64,000 nt of DNA. Source: CAZQXD01 sp964597315 (lineage in GTDB: Bacteria > Pseudomonadota > Gammaproteobacteria > Competibacterales > Competibacteraceae). Within the stretch, counting starts at the first letter, position 1. Each line of letters begins with the position of its first letter. The notes beneath the pieces were generated by a model that saw only the letters and a list, made by a program, of their open reading frames with translations, was not told the DNA's origin and made no database searches. This document shows, piece after piece, positions 27,431 to 35,771 of the stretch. The position numbers were made by a program, and so were the translations under genes. The DNA is taken from assembly GCA_964597315.1 (NCBI GenBank), contig CAZQXD010000001.1, positions 87,185 through 151,184 on the forward strand, written 5' to 3'.

Positions 27431-28097
27431 TGCCTTCCAGCAGGAAAAAGGTCTTTCCCTTGGGGTTGGCCAGCAAGACATCGATACGCAAATTCTTGAA
27501 GTACGCACCGTATCTGGCGCTCACTTCGTTAGGGTCCTGGAAATGCCTGACATGTGAAACATAAGGAAAATTCGGTACCGTGCCGAAAAAGCGCGTACCC
27601 GGTCTAATCCGCTTGATGACGTCCAGGTCGCTTTCCACATGTTCCAGGAATTCGGTGCAGATGACGGTATCGTAGTCATGGTCTGCGAACAAGGTCGTCG
27701 CGAAGGCATCCTCCACAGAAAAAGTGTATACGGGACAGAGAGTTTTGGCGTAGGCGATGCGGCTGGGACTGAAGTCGAAGCCGTGATATTTGGAAACCCC
27801 CTGATCCTTGAGTAGGACCGCAAGCTGACCTGAGCCGCAACCGATATCCAGAATGGAGTTGGTCGGGTAATGGATAATCCGATCAGCGATCACCGACCAG
27901 AGAAAAAAATACGAGGGCTGCGTGTAGTGAGTTTGCCGATTCTCGTTATTTTCGAATGATTTATCGTACCAATCCGCGCTCTTCTCGCCTGCGGGTTCCT
28001 GTACCTGATATCTACCCGCTCCAAACATCGTCTTGGTAGCGTTCACAATCAATGGAGGGGTAAGGCTTTTCACGATTCCCGCAAACTGCTCTTTCAT
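27420..28097 (-). CDS. Class I SAM-dependent methyltransferase, probably acquired
   Basis: 225 aa from the ATG at 28097, preferred over the GTG at 28106 because AAGG lies about 9 bases before the ATG. A methyltransferase fold is clear: motif I SILDIGCGSGQLAVLL (~residues 84-99), YHGFDFSPSRIAYAK, and a Leu/Glu motif DTVICTEFLEHVESDLDVI. Such proteins often modify sugars or lipids in surface polysaccharide loci; the substrate is unknown. Lower GC than its neighbours, no partner genes, and an IS scar at its 3' end suggest horizontal transfer. Confidence 0.85.
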   Translation of the reverse strand: MKEQFAGIVKSLTPPLIVNATKTMFGAGRYQVQEPAGEKSADWYDKSFENNENRQTHYTQPSYFFLWSVIADRIIHYPTNSILDIGCGSGQLAVLLKDQGVSKYHGFDFSPSRIAYAKTLCPVYTFSVEDAFATTLFADHDYDTVICTEFLEHVESDLDVIKRIRPGTRFFGTVPNFPYVSHVRHFQDPNEVSARYGAYFKNLRIDVLLANPKGKTFFLLEGITH

Positions 28098-28193
28098 AAT
28101 GACCACCCTTGAAATCTAAAGTAGAGACAACACGCTGCTTCATACCTGAGTGCTTCTGTAGGGTATCTTCTTTCGGGCTGACTGCTGAATCCG

Positions 28194-28199
28194 TATAAT
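28194..28199 (+). promoter_or_regulatory. Candidate -10 element for mrdA-rodA
   Basis: A consensus TATAAT lies about 70 bases before the preferred mrdA start. The -35 position 17 bases upstream (TTTCGG) is weak. Since mrdA has no conserved neighbour upstream, this may be the promoter now driving the two genes. Confidence 0.35.
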
Positions 28200-28268
28200 C
28201 CCTTGCACAACCGTTCCCCGACGCGCATCCTACCGCCCCTGACAGGAACTGCCATCGTCCCCGCTTTT

Positions 28269-30179
28269 GTGAGACCACGCAAGCAATCCGCCAGGGAAAA
28301 CTCTTTTTCCAAAATCCGCGATGCCCGGGCCGAAGGGCGGTTGTTTACGCGCCGCGCCCTGATCGCCGGCGCAGGGGTCTTGCTGCTGCTGTTACTGCTG
28401 GTGGGACGGCTGGTCTATCTCCAGGTTCTCAATCATGAGCACTTCATCACCCTGGCCGAGGACAACCGGGTCAAGATCCTGCCCCTGCCCCCCACCCGGG
28501 GACTGATCTTCGACCGCAACGGCGTACTGCTGGCGGATAACCTGCCTTCCTACCGCCTGGAGATCACCCCGGAGGATGTGCCGGATCTGGGCGCCACTCT
28601 GGGAAAACTGGCCGAACTGGTGCAACTGGAAGAACCGGACATGGCCCGGTTTCGGCGCCTGCTGCGCCGCAATCCGTCCTATCGAGGCCTGCCCCTGCGC
28701 TTTAAGCTCAGCGACCACGAGGTGGCCCAGCTGGCGGTAAATCTACACCGCTTACCGGGTGTCAACATCAAGGCTGACCTGACCCGTTTTTACCCCCATG
28801 GCACCCACGCCGTACATGCAGTGGGGTATGTGGGCCGCATCGACGAGCAGGAACTGCAACGGGTGGACGGCAGCCAATACAGCGGCACCAGCCATATCGG
28901 CAAGATCGGAGCGGAAAAAGCCTATGAAGATTTGCTCCACGGCCGGGTGGGCCATCAGCGAGTAGAGACCAACGCCGAGGGGCGGGTGCTGCGGGTGCTG
29001 GAAAGCGTCGCCCCCGCTCCGGGTAAAAACATTTATCTCACCATTGACAGCCACTTGCAGACGGTGGCCGAGCAGGCCCTGGCCGAATCCGGGCATAACG
29101 GCGCCATCGTCGCCCTGGACCCCCGCAACGGCGAGATTCTGGCCATGGCCAGCATGCCGGTCTACGAACCCAATCCCTTCGTCAACGGCATCGACGTGGC
29201 CAGTTACAAGGCCCTCAACACCTCCCCGGACCGACCCTTGTTCAACCGCGCCCTGCGTGGCAATTATCCGCCCGGCTCCACCATCAAACCCTTTGTCGCC
29301 CTGGCCGGGCTGGAGACCGGGACCATCAGCCGAGGCGCCCGCACCTATTGCCCCGGCTTTTACCGATTGCCCGGCAACGCCCACCGGTTCCGGGACTGGA
29401 AAAGAGGCGGTCATGGCCATACCGACGTGGACAAGGCCATTCATCAGTCCTGCGATGTGTTCTTCTATACCCTGGCCCACGACATGGGCATGGAACGACT
29501 GCATGATTACCTGGACCAGTTCAACCTGGGCCGAAGCACCGGCGTGGACCTGCGCGACGAGCGTACTGGTCTGCTGCCCTCCCCCCAGTGGAAACGGCGG
29601 GTCTACGGCCAACCTTGGTACCCGGGGGAGACCCTGATCGCCGGCATCGGTCAGGGCTATATGCTGACCACGCCCCTGCAACTGGCCAGCGCCACGGCGG
29701 CCATCGCCAACTACGGCAAGCACTTCAAGCCCCGTATACTCCACGCCCTGGAGGACCAGGCCACCCTGGAGAAAACCCTAGAGCCGCCTCGACCGCTGCC
29801 GAATATCCCGGTATCTGACCGGGCCAACTGGGATGACGTGATCACCGGTATGATTCACGTCACCCACGGGGAGCGGGGTACGGCCCGAGCCATTGGTAAA
29901 GACGCCCCTTACCGCATGGCCGGCAAGACCGGCACCGCCCAGGTGTTCTCTTTGGGCCAGGAAGAAGAATACGACGCCGAAAAACTGGATAAGAAACTCC
30001 ACGACCATGCTTTATTTATCGCCTTCGCCCCGGTGGAAGACCCCCGAATCGCCGTGGCGGTGATCGCCGAACATGGCGGTGGCGGCAGTTCCACCGCCGC
30101 GCCCCTGGCCCGTCGGGTGCTGGATGCTTGGCTAGTCCCCACAGCCACCGACCCCAGCACGTTGGGGGATACTCCTTGA
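28269..30179 (+). CDS. mrdA: Penicillin-binding protein 2 (elongasome transpeptidase)
   Basis: Monofunctional class B PBP that cross-links lateral-wall peptidoglycan with RodA. 636 aa from the GTG at 28269. A TTG at 28203 is in frame but lies only a few bases from the candidate -10 box. One N-terminal membrane helix (ALIAGAGVLLLLLLLVGRLV) precedes RGLIFDRNGVLLADNLPSY (dimerisation domain). The transpeptidase box is STIK in PPGSTIKPFVALAG, then SCD (HQSCDVFFYT) and KTGT (AGKTGTAQVF). The usual upstream rlmH/rsfS/nadD genes are absent, replaced by accessory sequence. Confidence 0.95.
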   Translation: MRPRKQSARENSFSKIRDARAEGRLFTRRALIAGAGVLLLLLLLVGRLVYLQVLNHEHFITLAEDNRVKILPLPPTRGLIFDRNGVLLADNLPSYRLEITPEDVPDLGATLGKLAELVQLEEPDMARFRRLLRRNPSYRGLPLRFKLSDHEVAQLAVNLHRLPGVNIKADLTRFYPHGTHAVHAVGYVGRIDEQELQRVDGSQYSGTSHIGKIGAEKAYEDLLHGRVGHQRVETNAEGRVLRVLESVAPAPGKNIYLTIDSHLQTVAEQALAESGHNGAIVALDPRNGEILAMASMPVYEPNPFVNGIDVASYKALNTSPDRPLFNRALRGNYPPGSTIKPFVALAGLETGTISRGARTYCPGFYRLPGNAHRFRDWKRGGHGHTDVDKAIHQSCDVFFYTLAHDMGMERLHDYLDQFNLGRSTGVDLRDERTGLLPSPQWKRRVYGQPWYPGETLIAGIGQGYMLTTPLQLASATAAIANYGKHFKPRILHALEDQATLEKTLEPPRPLPNIPVSDRANWDDVITGMIHVTHGERGTARAIGKDAPYRMAGKTGTAQVFSLGQEEEYDAEKLDKKLHDHALFIAFAPVEDPRIAVAVIAEHGGGGSSTAAPLARRVLDAWLVPTATDPSTLGDTP

Positions 30180-31324
30180 GCGCCGTGAAAGTCAGCCTGT
30201 TAGGGGAGATGAGCGCCTTGGACGATACCGGCCGCAGCCGACGGGGGCTGCTGAGCCGGATCAATCTGGATACGCCCCTGCTGCTGGGCCTGCTGGCGAC
30301 TTCGGGCTTGGGGCTGGTGGTGCTGTTCAGCGCCGGCCAGCAGGACACCCAGTTATTGATCCGCCAGGCTATCCGCCTGGGCCTGGGTTTCGGGGTCATG
30401 GTGGTCATCGCCCAGATTCCCCCTCATCTGATGCGCCGGTGGACCCCCTGGCTGTATCTGGGCGGGGTGCTGCTGTTAGTGGCGGTGCTGGCCGTGGGGG
30501 ATGTGGGCAAAGGCGCCCAACGCTGGCTGGATATGGGAATGATCCGCTTCCAGCCCTCGGAGATCATGAAACTGGCCTTGCCCATGATGGTGGCCTGGTA
30601 CTTCGCCGATCACACCCTGCCGCCCCGGCTGTGGCAGGTGCTGATGGGGGCGTTACTCACCGGACTGCCGTTTTTCCTGATCTTCAAGCAACCGGACCTG
30701 GGCACTGCCCTGCTGGTGGCGGCCTCCGGGTTTTTTGTTCTATTTCTGGGGGGCCTGTCCTGGCTGATCATGGGTGGGCTGGCGGGGCTGGTGGCGGTGG
30801 CGGCGCCGCTGTTCTGGCACTTCGGGATGCGGGAATACCAGCGCCAGCGGGTGCTAACATTTCTGGACCCGGAGACCGATCCCCTGGGCGCGGGCTATCA
30901 CATTATCCAGTCCAAGATCGCCATCGGCTCCGGGGGCGTTTATGGCAAGGGCTGGCAGAACGGCACCCAGTCCTATCTGGAGTTTCTGCCAGAATCGTCC
31001 ACTGATTTTATTTTGGCAGTCTATGCCGAGGAGTTCGGGCTGATCGGCCTGTGCTTATTGCTGTTACTGTATTTTCTGATCATCGCCCGTTGCCTATTTA
31101 TGGCCACTCAGACCCCGGACACGTACAGCCGACTACTGGCGGGCAGCTTAGCCCTGACTTTTTTCGTCTATGTTTTTGTCAACGCCGGCATGGTCAGCGG
31201 GCTATTGCCGGTGGTGGGTTTGCCCCTACCCCTCATCAGCTACGGCGGCACCTCCCTGGTGACCATCATGGCCGGTTTCGGGGTGCTGATGAGCATCCAT
31301 CACCACCGTCGCCTGAGCGGCTGA
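30176..31324 (+). CDS. rodA: Rod shape-determining glycosyltransferase RodA
   Basis: SEDS peptidoglycan polymerase partnering PBP2. 382 aa from the TTG at 30176, which overlaps the mrdA stop (TTGA) and has GGGGGA 6 bases upstream. GTG 30185 and ATG 30209 are alternatives. Ten or so membrane helices. SEDS landmarks: GAQRWLDMGMIRFQPSEIMKL near the first third, FKQPDLGTALLVAASG, QSKIAIGSGGVYGKGW and LPLPLISYGGTSLVTIMAGFG near the end. A decayed TnpB element begins within about 10 bases of the stop. Confidence 0.95.
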   Translation: MSAVKVSLLGEMSALDDTGRSRRGLLSRINLDTPLLLGLLATSGLGLVVLFSAGQQDTQLLIRQAIRLGLGFGVMVVIAQIPPHLMRRWTPWLYLGGVLLLVAVLAVGDVGKGAQRWLDMGMIRFQPSEIMKLALPMMVAWYFADHTLPPRLWQVLMGALLTGLPFFLIFKQPDLGTALLVAASGFFVLFLGGLSWLIMGGLAGLVAVAAPLFWHFGMREYQRQRVLTFLDPETDPLGAGYHIIQSKIAIGSGGVYGKGWQNGTQSYLEFLPESSTDFILAVYAEEFGLIGLCLLLLLYFLIIARCLFMATQTPDTYSRLLAGSLALTFFVYVFVNAGMVSGLLPVVGLPLPLISYGGTSLVTIMAGFGVLMSIHHHRRLSG

Positions 31325-31334
31325 CCTCCGCAAC

Positions 31335-31696
31335 CACGATATTTAAAGGCCGAGCGAGTGAACTCCGCCGACTGGCGGTGCCGTTTGCTCTTGAAGGCCG
31401 GGTACTTAGCGCGGCCTTCAGAAGTTTTTAAAGGCGGTTTGCTGGTGTCGCAGACCTTGCTGCAACGGCACACTGGACACGTCAGACAAAAACGCCAGTT
31501 CGGGGTCTTGCTTGATGGTGGACAATCTGGCGTTGGCGCCAACGTAACCGACCTTCTCCTGGCGCTGATAAAAGGCGTCCGTACGCCAGCGCAGTATCGA
31601 GTTGTAGACAAAACGCACACAGCCAAAGGTGCGGGCCAGCAATTCGGCCTGCTCCGGGGTGGGGTAAAAGCGATATTTGTAAGCGCGTTTGGTCAT
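31335..31696 (-). pseudogene. Decayed TnpB (IS200/IS605-family nuclease) 5' part
   Basis: Starts KRAYKYRFYPTPEQAELLAR then TFGCVRFVYNSILRWRTDAF, the hallmark N-terminus of TnpB. After QQTAFKNF (near 31420) the frame is broken, apparently by loss of two bases, and continues in another frame as EGRAKYPAFKSKRHRQSAEF then TRSAFKYR to about 31335. Homology ends there, almost at the rodA stop. The RuvC and zinc parts are missing, so it cannot be active. A 5'-truncated-looking insertion in an otherwise conserved rodA-mltB junction. Confidence 0.8.
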
Positions 31697-31762
31697 GCCT
31701 TACAGTTTATTTTTTTTTCTGTGAAGATAGCAACCAACCTTAAACGGAGGAGCGGGAGCAGG

Positions 31763-31809
31763 GGCGGCTGACGCCGCCGCGCTATCCCTCCCCGTCCTGA
31801 AGGACGGGG
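31763..31809. mobile_element. Terminal palindromes of the TnpB element
   Basis: Two hairpin-forming sequences: GGCGGC-TGAC-GCCGCC (31763-31778) and CCCCGTCC-TGAA-GGACGGGG (31790-31809). The second, followed by TTTCCCGCGC, is typical of TnpB/IS605-group element ends. It lies upstream of the tnpB remnant, so it is either the element's left end or the right end of a second copy whose body is gone. It ends 18 bases before mltB. Confidence 0.65.
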
Positions 31810-31827
31810 TTTCCCGCGCCAAGTACG

Positions 31828-32916
31828 ATGAAAGCACTTTACGCCGCCGGCGCACTGATAACCCTAGTCGCCTGTATGCCACCGCCGCCAAACGCCGAGG
31901 CCCGCGCCGAAAGCGCCGTGACCAGCGCCCCGGCCTCCCCGGTCCGGCCCGCGCCCCAGGCCCTGGTCGTCGCGGCAGGCCCCGCCCTACCCCTGGAAAC
32001 CAGCCTGGCCGGGCGGGCGGATGTCCAGGCCTTTATCCAGGCGATAAGCCGCAAGCACGGCTTCGACCCCGAAGCCCTACGCGCCATATTCGCCCAAGCC
32101 CAGGACCAGCCCAGGATCATCGAGGCCATCACCCGCCCAGCCGAGGCCAAGCCCTGGCGGGACTACCGGAAGATTTTTCTGACCGGGCGGCGCATCGAGG
32201 AGGGCGTGGCCTTCTGGCGAAAACATGCTGGGGTGTTGGCCCGGGCCGAGCGGGAGTACGGCGTACCGGCGGAAATCATCGTCGCCATCATTGGCGTGGA
32301 GACCCTGTACGGCGGCAACACCGGCTCCTGGCGGGTGCTGGAAGCCCTGGCCACCTTGGGCTTCGATTATCCCCGGCGGGCGGATTTTTTTCGTCGTGAA
32401 CTGGAGGAATACCTGCTGCTGACCCGGGAAGAGGGCATAGACCCCCTGGCCCTGAAAGGGTCTTACGCCGGCGCCATGGGCCTGGCCCAGTTCATTCCCT
32501 CCAGCTACCGGGCCTATGCCGTGGACTTCGACGGGGACCGCCGCCGGGATCTGTGGTCTAACCCGGCGGACGCCATCGGCAGCGTGGCCAATTATCTGGC
32601 CCGCCACCGCTGGCAGGCCGGAGCGCCGGTGGCCACCCCGGCCCAAGTGCAAGGACAAGCCTATAAGGCGGTGCTGACCGACAATTTGAAACCCACTTTA
32701 AGCCTGGGGCAACTCGCCCAGCGAGGGGTGACTTGGGAAACCGCCGCAAGCGCCGATAAACAAGCCATACTCCTGGAATTGGCGGGCGAGACGGGACCTG
32801 AACACTGGCTGGGATTTAATAATTTTTATTCGATCACCCGCTACAACCATAGCCCGCTTTACGCCATGGCCGTGTACCAATTGAGCCGGGAGATTCGTGA
32901 CCGCTACCGGGGATAA
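31828..32916 (+). CDS. mltB: Membrane-bound lytic transglycosylase B
   Basis: Cleaves the glycan backbone to form 1,6-anhydro-muropeptides. 362 aa. Lipobox LVAC at Cys15 or so makes it a periplasmic lipoprotein. The catalytic Glu lies in IIGVETLYGGNTGSWRVLEA. GAMGLAQFIPSSYRAYAVDF and SVANYLARHRWQAGAPV are typical of the family. The C-terminus ends NSITRYNHSPLYAMAVYQLS-like. No Shine-Dalgarno sequence precedes the ATG, because the TnpB-element palindrome ends 18 bases upstream. Confidence 0.94.
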   Translation: MKALYAAGALITLVACMPPPPNAEARAESAVTSAPASPVRPAPQALVVAAGPALPLETSLAGRADVQAFIQAISRKHGFDPEALRAIFAQAQDQPRIIEAITRPAEAKPWRDYRKIFLTGRRIEEGVAFWRKHAGVLARAEREYGVPAEIIVAIIGVETLYGGNTGSWRVLEALATLGFDYPRRADFFRRELEEYLLLTREEGIDPLALKGSYAGAMGLAQFIPSSYRAYAVDFDGDRRRDLWSNPADAIGSVANYLARHRWQAGAPVATPAQVQGQAYKAVLTDNLKPTLSLGQLAQRGVTWETAASADKQAILLELAGETGPEHWLGFNNFYSITRYNHSPLYAMAVYQLSREIRDRYRG

Positions 32917-32988
32917 TGGCGTCCTGCCCACCATAGCAGACCCACTGTTATCACCCCGGACATCGACAACCGAAGGGAGAAAAGGACC

Positions 32989-33831
32989 ATGCGTCAGCGT
33001 ATCGCCAAGACCCTGGCAGTGACCGTCACCGTGCTGACCGTCGGCTGCGCCACCTCACCGAGCGGCGGACCACCGCCAATCCCGTCCATGGTCCACGACC
33101 CAGTGGTTCCCAAGGCCGAGTCGCCTAGCCGTTACGGCAACCCGCCGGACTACGAAGTGTTCGGCCAGCGCTATCGGGTGATGGCCAGCAGCGAAGGTTA
33201 TCGGGAACAGGGCATCGCTTCTTGGTATGGGGACGATTTCCACGGCAAGCGTACCTCCAGCGGCACGCCCTACGATATGTACGCCCTATCTGCGGCCCAC
33301 AAAAGCCTGCCCCTGCCCACCTATGTCCAAGTCACCCACCTGGGCAACGGCAAGAGCATCGTGGTGCGGGTGGACGACCGGGGACCGTTCGTAGACGGGC
33401 GGATCATCGACCTGTCTTACTCTGCCGCCCAGGCCCTGGATATGCTCGGCACTGGCACCGCCGAGGTGGAGGTGGTGGCCCTGCCTCCCTACCAGTACCT
33501 ATCACCCGCCTATAGCCAGGCCGCCCTACCCCCAGCGCCGCCCACCGCGGCCCAGCCCCAGTCTATGCAAACGGCCCTGGCCTCCGATCCCGGAGACTCG
33601 GGGGCGCGGGTTTACTGGCTTCAGGTGGGCGCGTTCACCGAACGTGACAACGCCGACCGCCTGCAAGCCTCCCTGGCCACCCGCTTGGATCGGGATATTC
33701 GGGTGCAAGAGACCGATGACCAGCTATACCGGGTCCAGGTAGGGCCACTGGCCGATCCCGGCGAGGCCACGTCCGTGGTCTTGGAATTGGCCGCAGCCGG
33801 CGTCAATAACCCGCGGTTGGTGAGGGACTAA
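32989..33831 (+). CDS. rlpA: Septal ring lytic transglycosylase RlpA
   Basis: 280 aa. Signal peptide with lipobox-like TVGC (Cys20), so probably an outer-membrane lipoprotein. A double-psi beta-barrel domain (~residues 66-165) has GIASWYGDDFHGKRTSSGTP and VVRVDDRGPFVDGRIIDLS. A C-terminal SPOR domain (~205-275; YWLQVGAFTERDNADRLQAS) binds denuded glycan at division sites. In Pseudomonas RlpA is a lytic transglycosylase for naked glycan; activity here is inferred. Part of the mltB-rlpA-dacA run. Confidence 0.94.
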   Translation: MRQRIAKTLAVTVTVLTVGCATSPSGGPPPIPSMVHDPVVPKAESPSRYGNPPDYEVFGQRYRVMASSEGYREQGIASWYGDDFHGKRTSSGTPYDMYALSAAHKSLPLPTYVQVTHLGNGKSIVVRVDDRGPFVDGRIIDLSYSAAQALDMLGTGTAEVEVVALPPYQYLSPAYSQAALPPAPPTAAQPQSMQTALASDPGDSGARVYWLQVGAFTERDNADRLQASLATRLDRDIRVQETDDQLYRVQVGPLADPGEATSVVLELAAAGVNNPRLVRD

Positions 33832-33953
33832 AGCCCCAGGGCCGCCGCGCGGTCGGCAGAAACCGGTTTGTTTTCCGCCGGGACTTGCCGCTAGAATCCC
33901 GATCTTCCATTTTCGTAACGCCTCGGCGCTACATTTATTGATTTCATGGCACG

Positions 33954-35126
33954 ATGCGACATTCCACTGCTTACCGCTGCACCCTAACGACCTTTATAGC
34001 CCTACTCCTGACCTGCCTGGCGGGCGTCGCCTGGGCCAAGGCCATGCCCGTCCCCCAACCTCCTCGGTTGCCGGTGCGAGGCTATATCCTTGAGGATTTC
34101 CATAGTGGCCAGGTGCTGGCCGAGGTCAACGCCGACGAACGCCTCGAACCCGCCAGCATCACCAAGTTGATGTCCGGGTATGTGGTCTACAAGGCCCTCA
34201 AAGACGGGAATATCAGCTACGCCGACACGGTCACCATCAGCGAAAAAGCCTGGCGCATGGAAGGCTCGCGGATGTTTGTGGAGGTCGGCAAGCAGGTCTC
34301 GGTGGAAGACCTGTTGCGGGGCATGGTGATCCAGTCCGGCAACGACGCCACCGTGGCCTTGGCCGAGCATGTGGCTGGCACCGAGAACGCCTTCGCCACC
34401 CTGATGAATCAGCAGGCTCAATTGCTGGGCATGACCAGTACCCACTTCGTCAACTCCACCGGCCTGCCCGACCCCGACCACTACACCACGGCCCGGGACA
34501 TCGCCATCCTGACCCGGGCGCTCATCAAGGTCTTCCCGGAGCAATACCAACTCTACGCCGAGCGCAGTTACACCTATAACGATATTACCCAGCACAACCG
34601 CAACCGTCTGCTGTGGCAGGACGAGTCCGTAGATGGCGTCAAGACGGGCCATACCCGTTCCGCTGGCTACTGCCTGGTGTCCTCCGCCAAGCGTGGCGAC
34701 ACCCGTCTGATCAGCGTGGTGCTGGGGGCGGAGAACGAGAAAAACCGCTTCAGCGCCAGCCAGGCCCTGCTCAATTACGGCTTCCGGTTCTACGAAACCT
34801 ATAAGCTTTACGCCGCCGCCCAGCCCCTGGTCCAGGCCCGGGTCTGGAAAGGGGAAATCGCCGACCTGCCCCTGGGACTGGCCGAGGATCTGTTCGTTAC
34901 CATCCCCAAGGGCCGCTATAACGACATGGACGCGGTGATGAAAGTCATCACCGGCATCGAAGCCCCGGTCGACCAAGGCGCTGTTCAGGGGGCGGTCACC
35001 GTCACCCTGGATGACGCCTTGCTCGCCGAAGCGCCCCTGGTGGCCCTGCAGGCGGTGCCCGAGGGGGGGCTATTCACCCGCTTGGTGGATCAGGCCCAGA
35101 TGCTATTCAAATCCTTTCTGGAGTAG
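33954..35126 (+). CDS. dacA: D-alanyl-D-alanine carboxypeptidase (PBP5/6)
   Basis: Trims the terminal D-Ala from pentapeptide stems. 390 aa with signal peptide (cleavage after GVAWA). Serine active-site motifs in order: SITK (EPASITKLMSGYV), SGN (VIQSGNDATVALAEH) and KTG (SVDGVKTGHTRSAGYCL). A beta-rich C-terminal domain and a terminal amphipathic stretch (LVDQAQMLFKSFLE) serve as the membrane anchor. Six bases separate it from the aminotransferase pseudogene. Confidence 0.96.
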   Translation: MRHSTAYRCTLTTFIALLLTCLAGVAWAKAMPVPQPPRLPVRGYILEDFHSGQVLAEVNADERLEPASITKLMSGYVVYKALKDGNISYADTVTISEKAWRMEGSRMFVEVGKQVSVEDLLRGMVIQSGNDATVALAEHVAGTENAFATLMNQQAQLLGMTSTHFVNSTGLPDPDHYTTARDIAILTRALIKVFPEQYQLYAERSYTYNDITQHNRNRLLWQDESVDGVKTGHTRSAGYCLVSSAKRGDTRLISVVLGAENEKNRFSASQALLNYGFRFYETYKLYAAAQPLVQARVWKGEIADLPLGLAEDLFVTIPKGRYNDMDAVMKVITGIEAPVDQGAVQGAVTVTLDDALLAEAPLVALQAVPEGGLFTRLVDQAQMLFKSFLE

Positions 35127-35132
35127 CGCCCC

Positions 35133-35492
35133 ATGCTCGGCTCCATCGTCTGGCTGAACGGCGCTTTTCTGCCCCTGGACGAGGCGCGCATCTCGCCCCT
35201 GGACCGGGGCTTTCTGTTCGCCGATGGAGTCTATGAAGTCATCCCGGCCTACCGGGGTCGGTTGTTCACCCTGGAACTGGCGGCCGGCGCGGCGATCCCA
35301 TACCAAGAACGGGAAATTCCGGCCACCGAGCTGGCCACAGCCCAGGAACTCTGGATGACCAACATTACTACAGAGATGCCGCCCATCACTCAGGTGGATG
35401 GTCGACCGGTGGGCGACGGCTGCCCCGGCCCCCTAGGGGGGCGCTTGGCCGAACTCTTTCAGGACTACAAGAACCGGGCCTGTCCCCCCTGA
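35133..35492 (+). pseudogene. D-amino-acid aminotransferase with internal deletion
   Basis: The frame opens as a class IV aminotransferase (LNGAFLPLDEARISPLDRGF, then DGVYEVIPAYRGRLFTLE). It jumps directly to a C-terminal part (AGAAIPYQEREIPATELATA, then WMTNITTEMPPITQVDGRPV). About 165 central residues, including the PLP-binding lysine, are missing, leaving 119 aa against about 285. The junction lies near 35270-35285 and the frame is kept, so a short protein could still be made but not an aminotransferase. Several normally conserved residues in the C-terminal part have changed, a sign of decay. It lies between dacA and ybeD, the usual place for this gene. Confidence 0.8.
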
Positions 35493-35507
35493 TCGCGCGA
35501 GGCACTC

Positions 35508-35771
35508 ATGACTCCCGAATCTCTATTGGACTTTCCCTGCGACTTTCCCATCAAGGCCATGGGCCGGGGCGGCGAGGACTTCCCGGACCTGGTGGTGGCA
35601 CTGGTGCGCCGCCACGCCCCGGACCTGGACGAGTCCACCCTGCGCATCCAGGCTAGCAGCCAGGGCCGCTTCCAGTCGGTCACCATCACCGTACAGGCTA
35701 CCAGCCGGGAACAACTGGACGCCATTTATCAGGAGTTGACCGACCACGAGCAAGTGGTCATGGCCCTGTGA
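35508..35771 (+). CDS. ybeD: YbeD/DUF493 family protein
   Basis: 87-aa protein of the DUF493 (YbeD) family, an ACT-like alpha/beta fold. Conserved segments DFPCDFPIKAMGRGGEDFPDL and SSQGRFQSVTITVQATSREQ, ending QVVMAL. Always next to lipB, so a role connected with lipoate metabolism or the dacA block has been suggested, but its function is not established. The TGA overlaps the lipB GTG (GTGA). Confidence 0.93.
   Translation: MTPESLLDFPCDFPIKAMGRGGEDFPDLVVALVRRHAPDLDESTLRIQASSQGRFQSVTITVQATSREQLDAIYQELTDHEQVVMAL

Noticed and set aside
28752..29744. 330-codon minus-strand ORF inside mrdA
   Set aside because: Shadow of the PBP2 gene; no independent motif or start signal.
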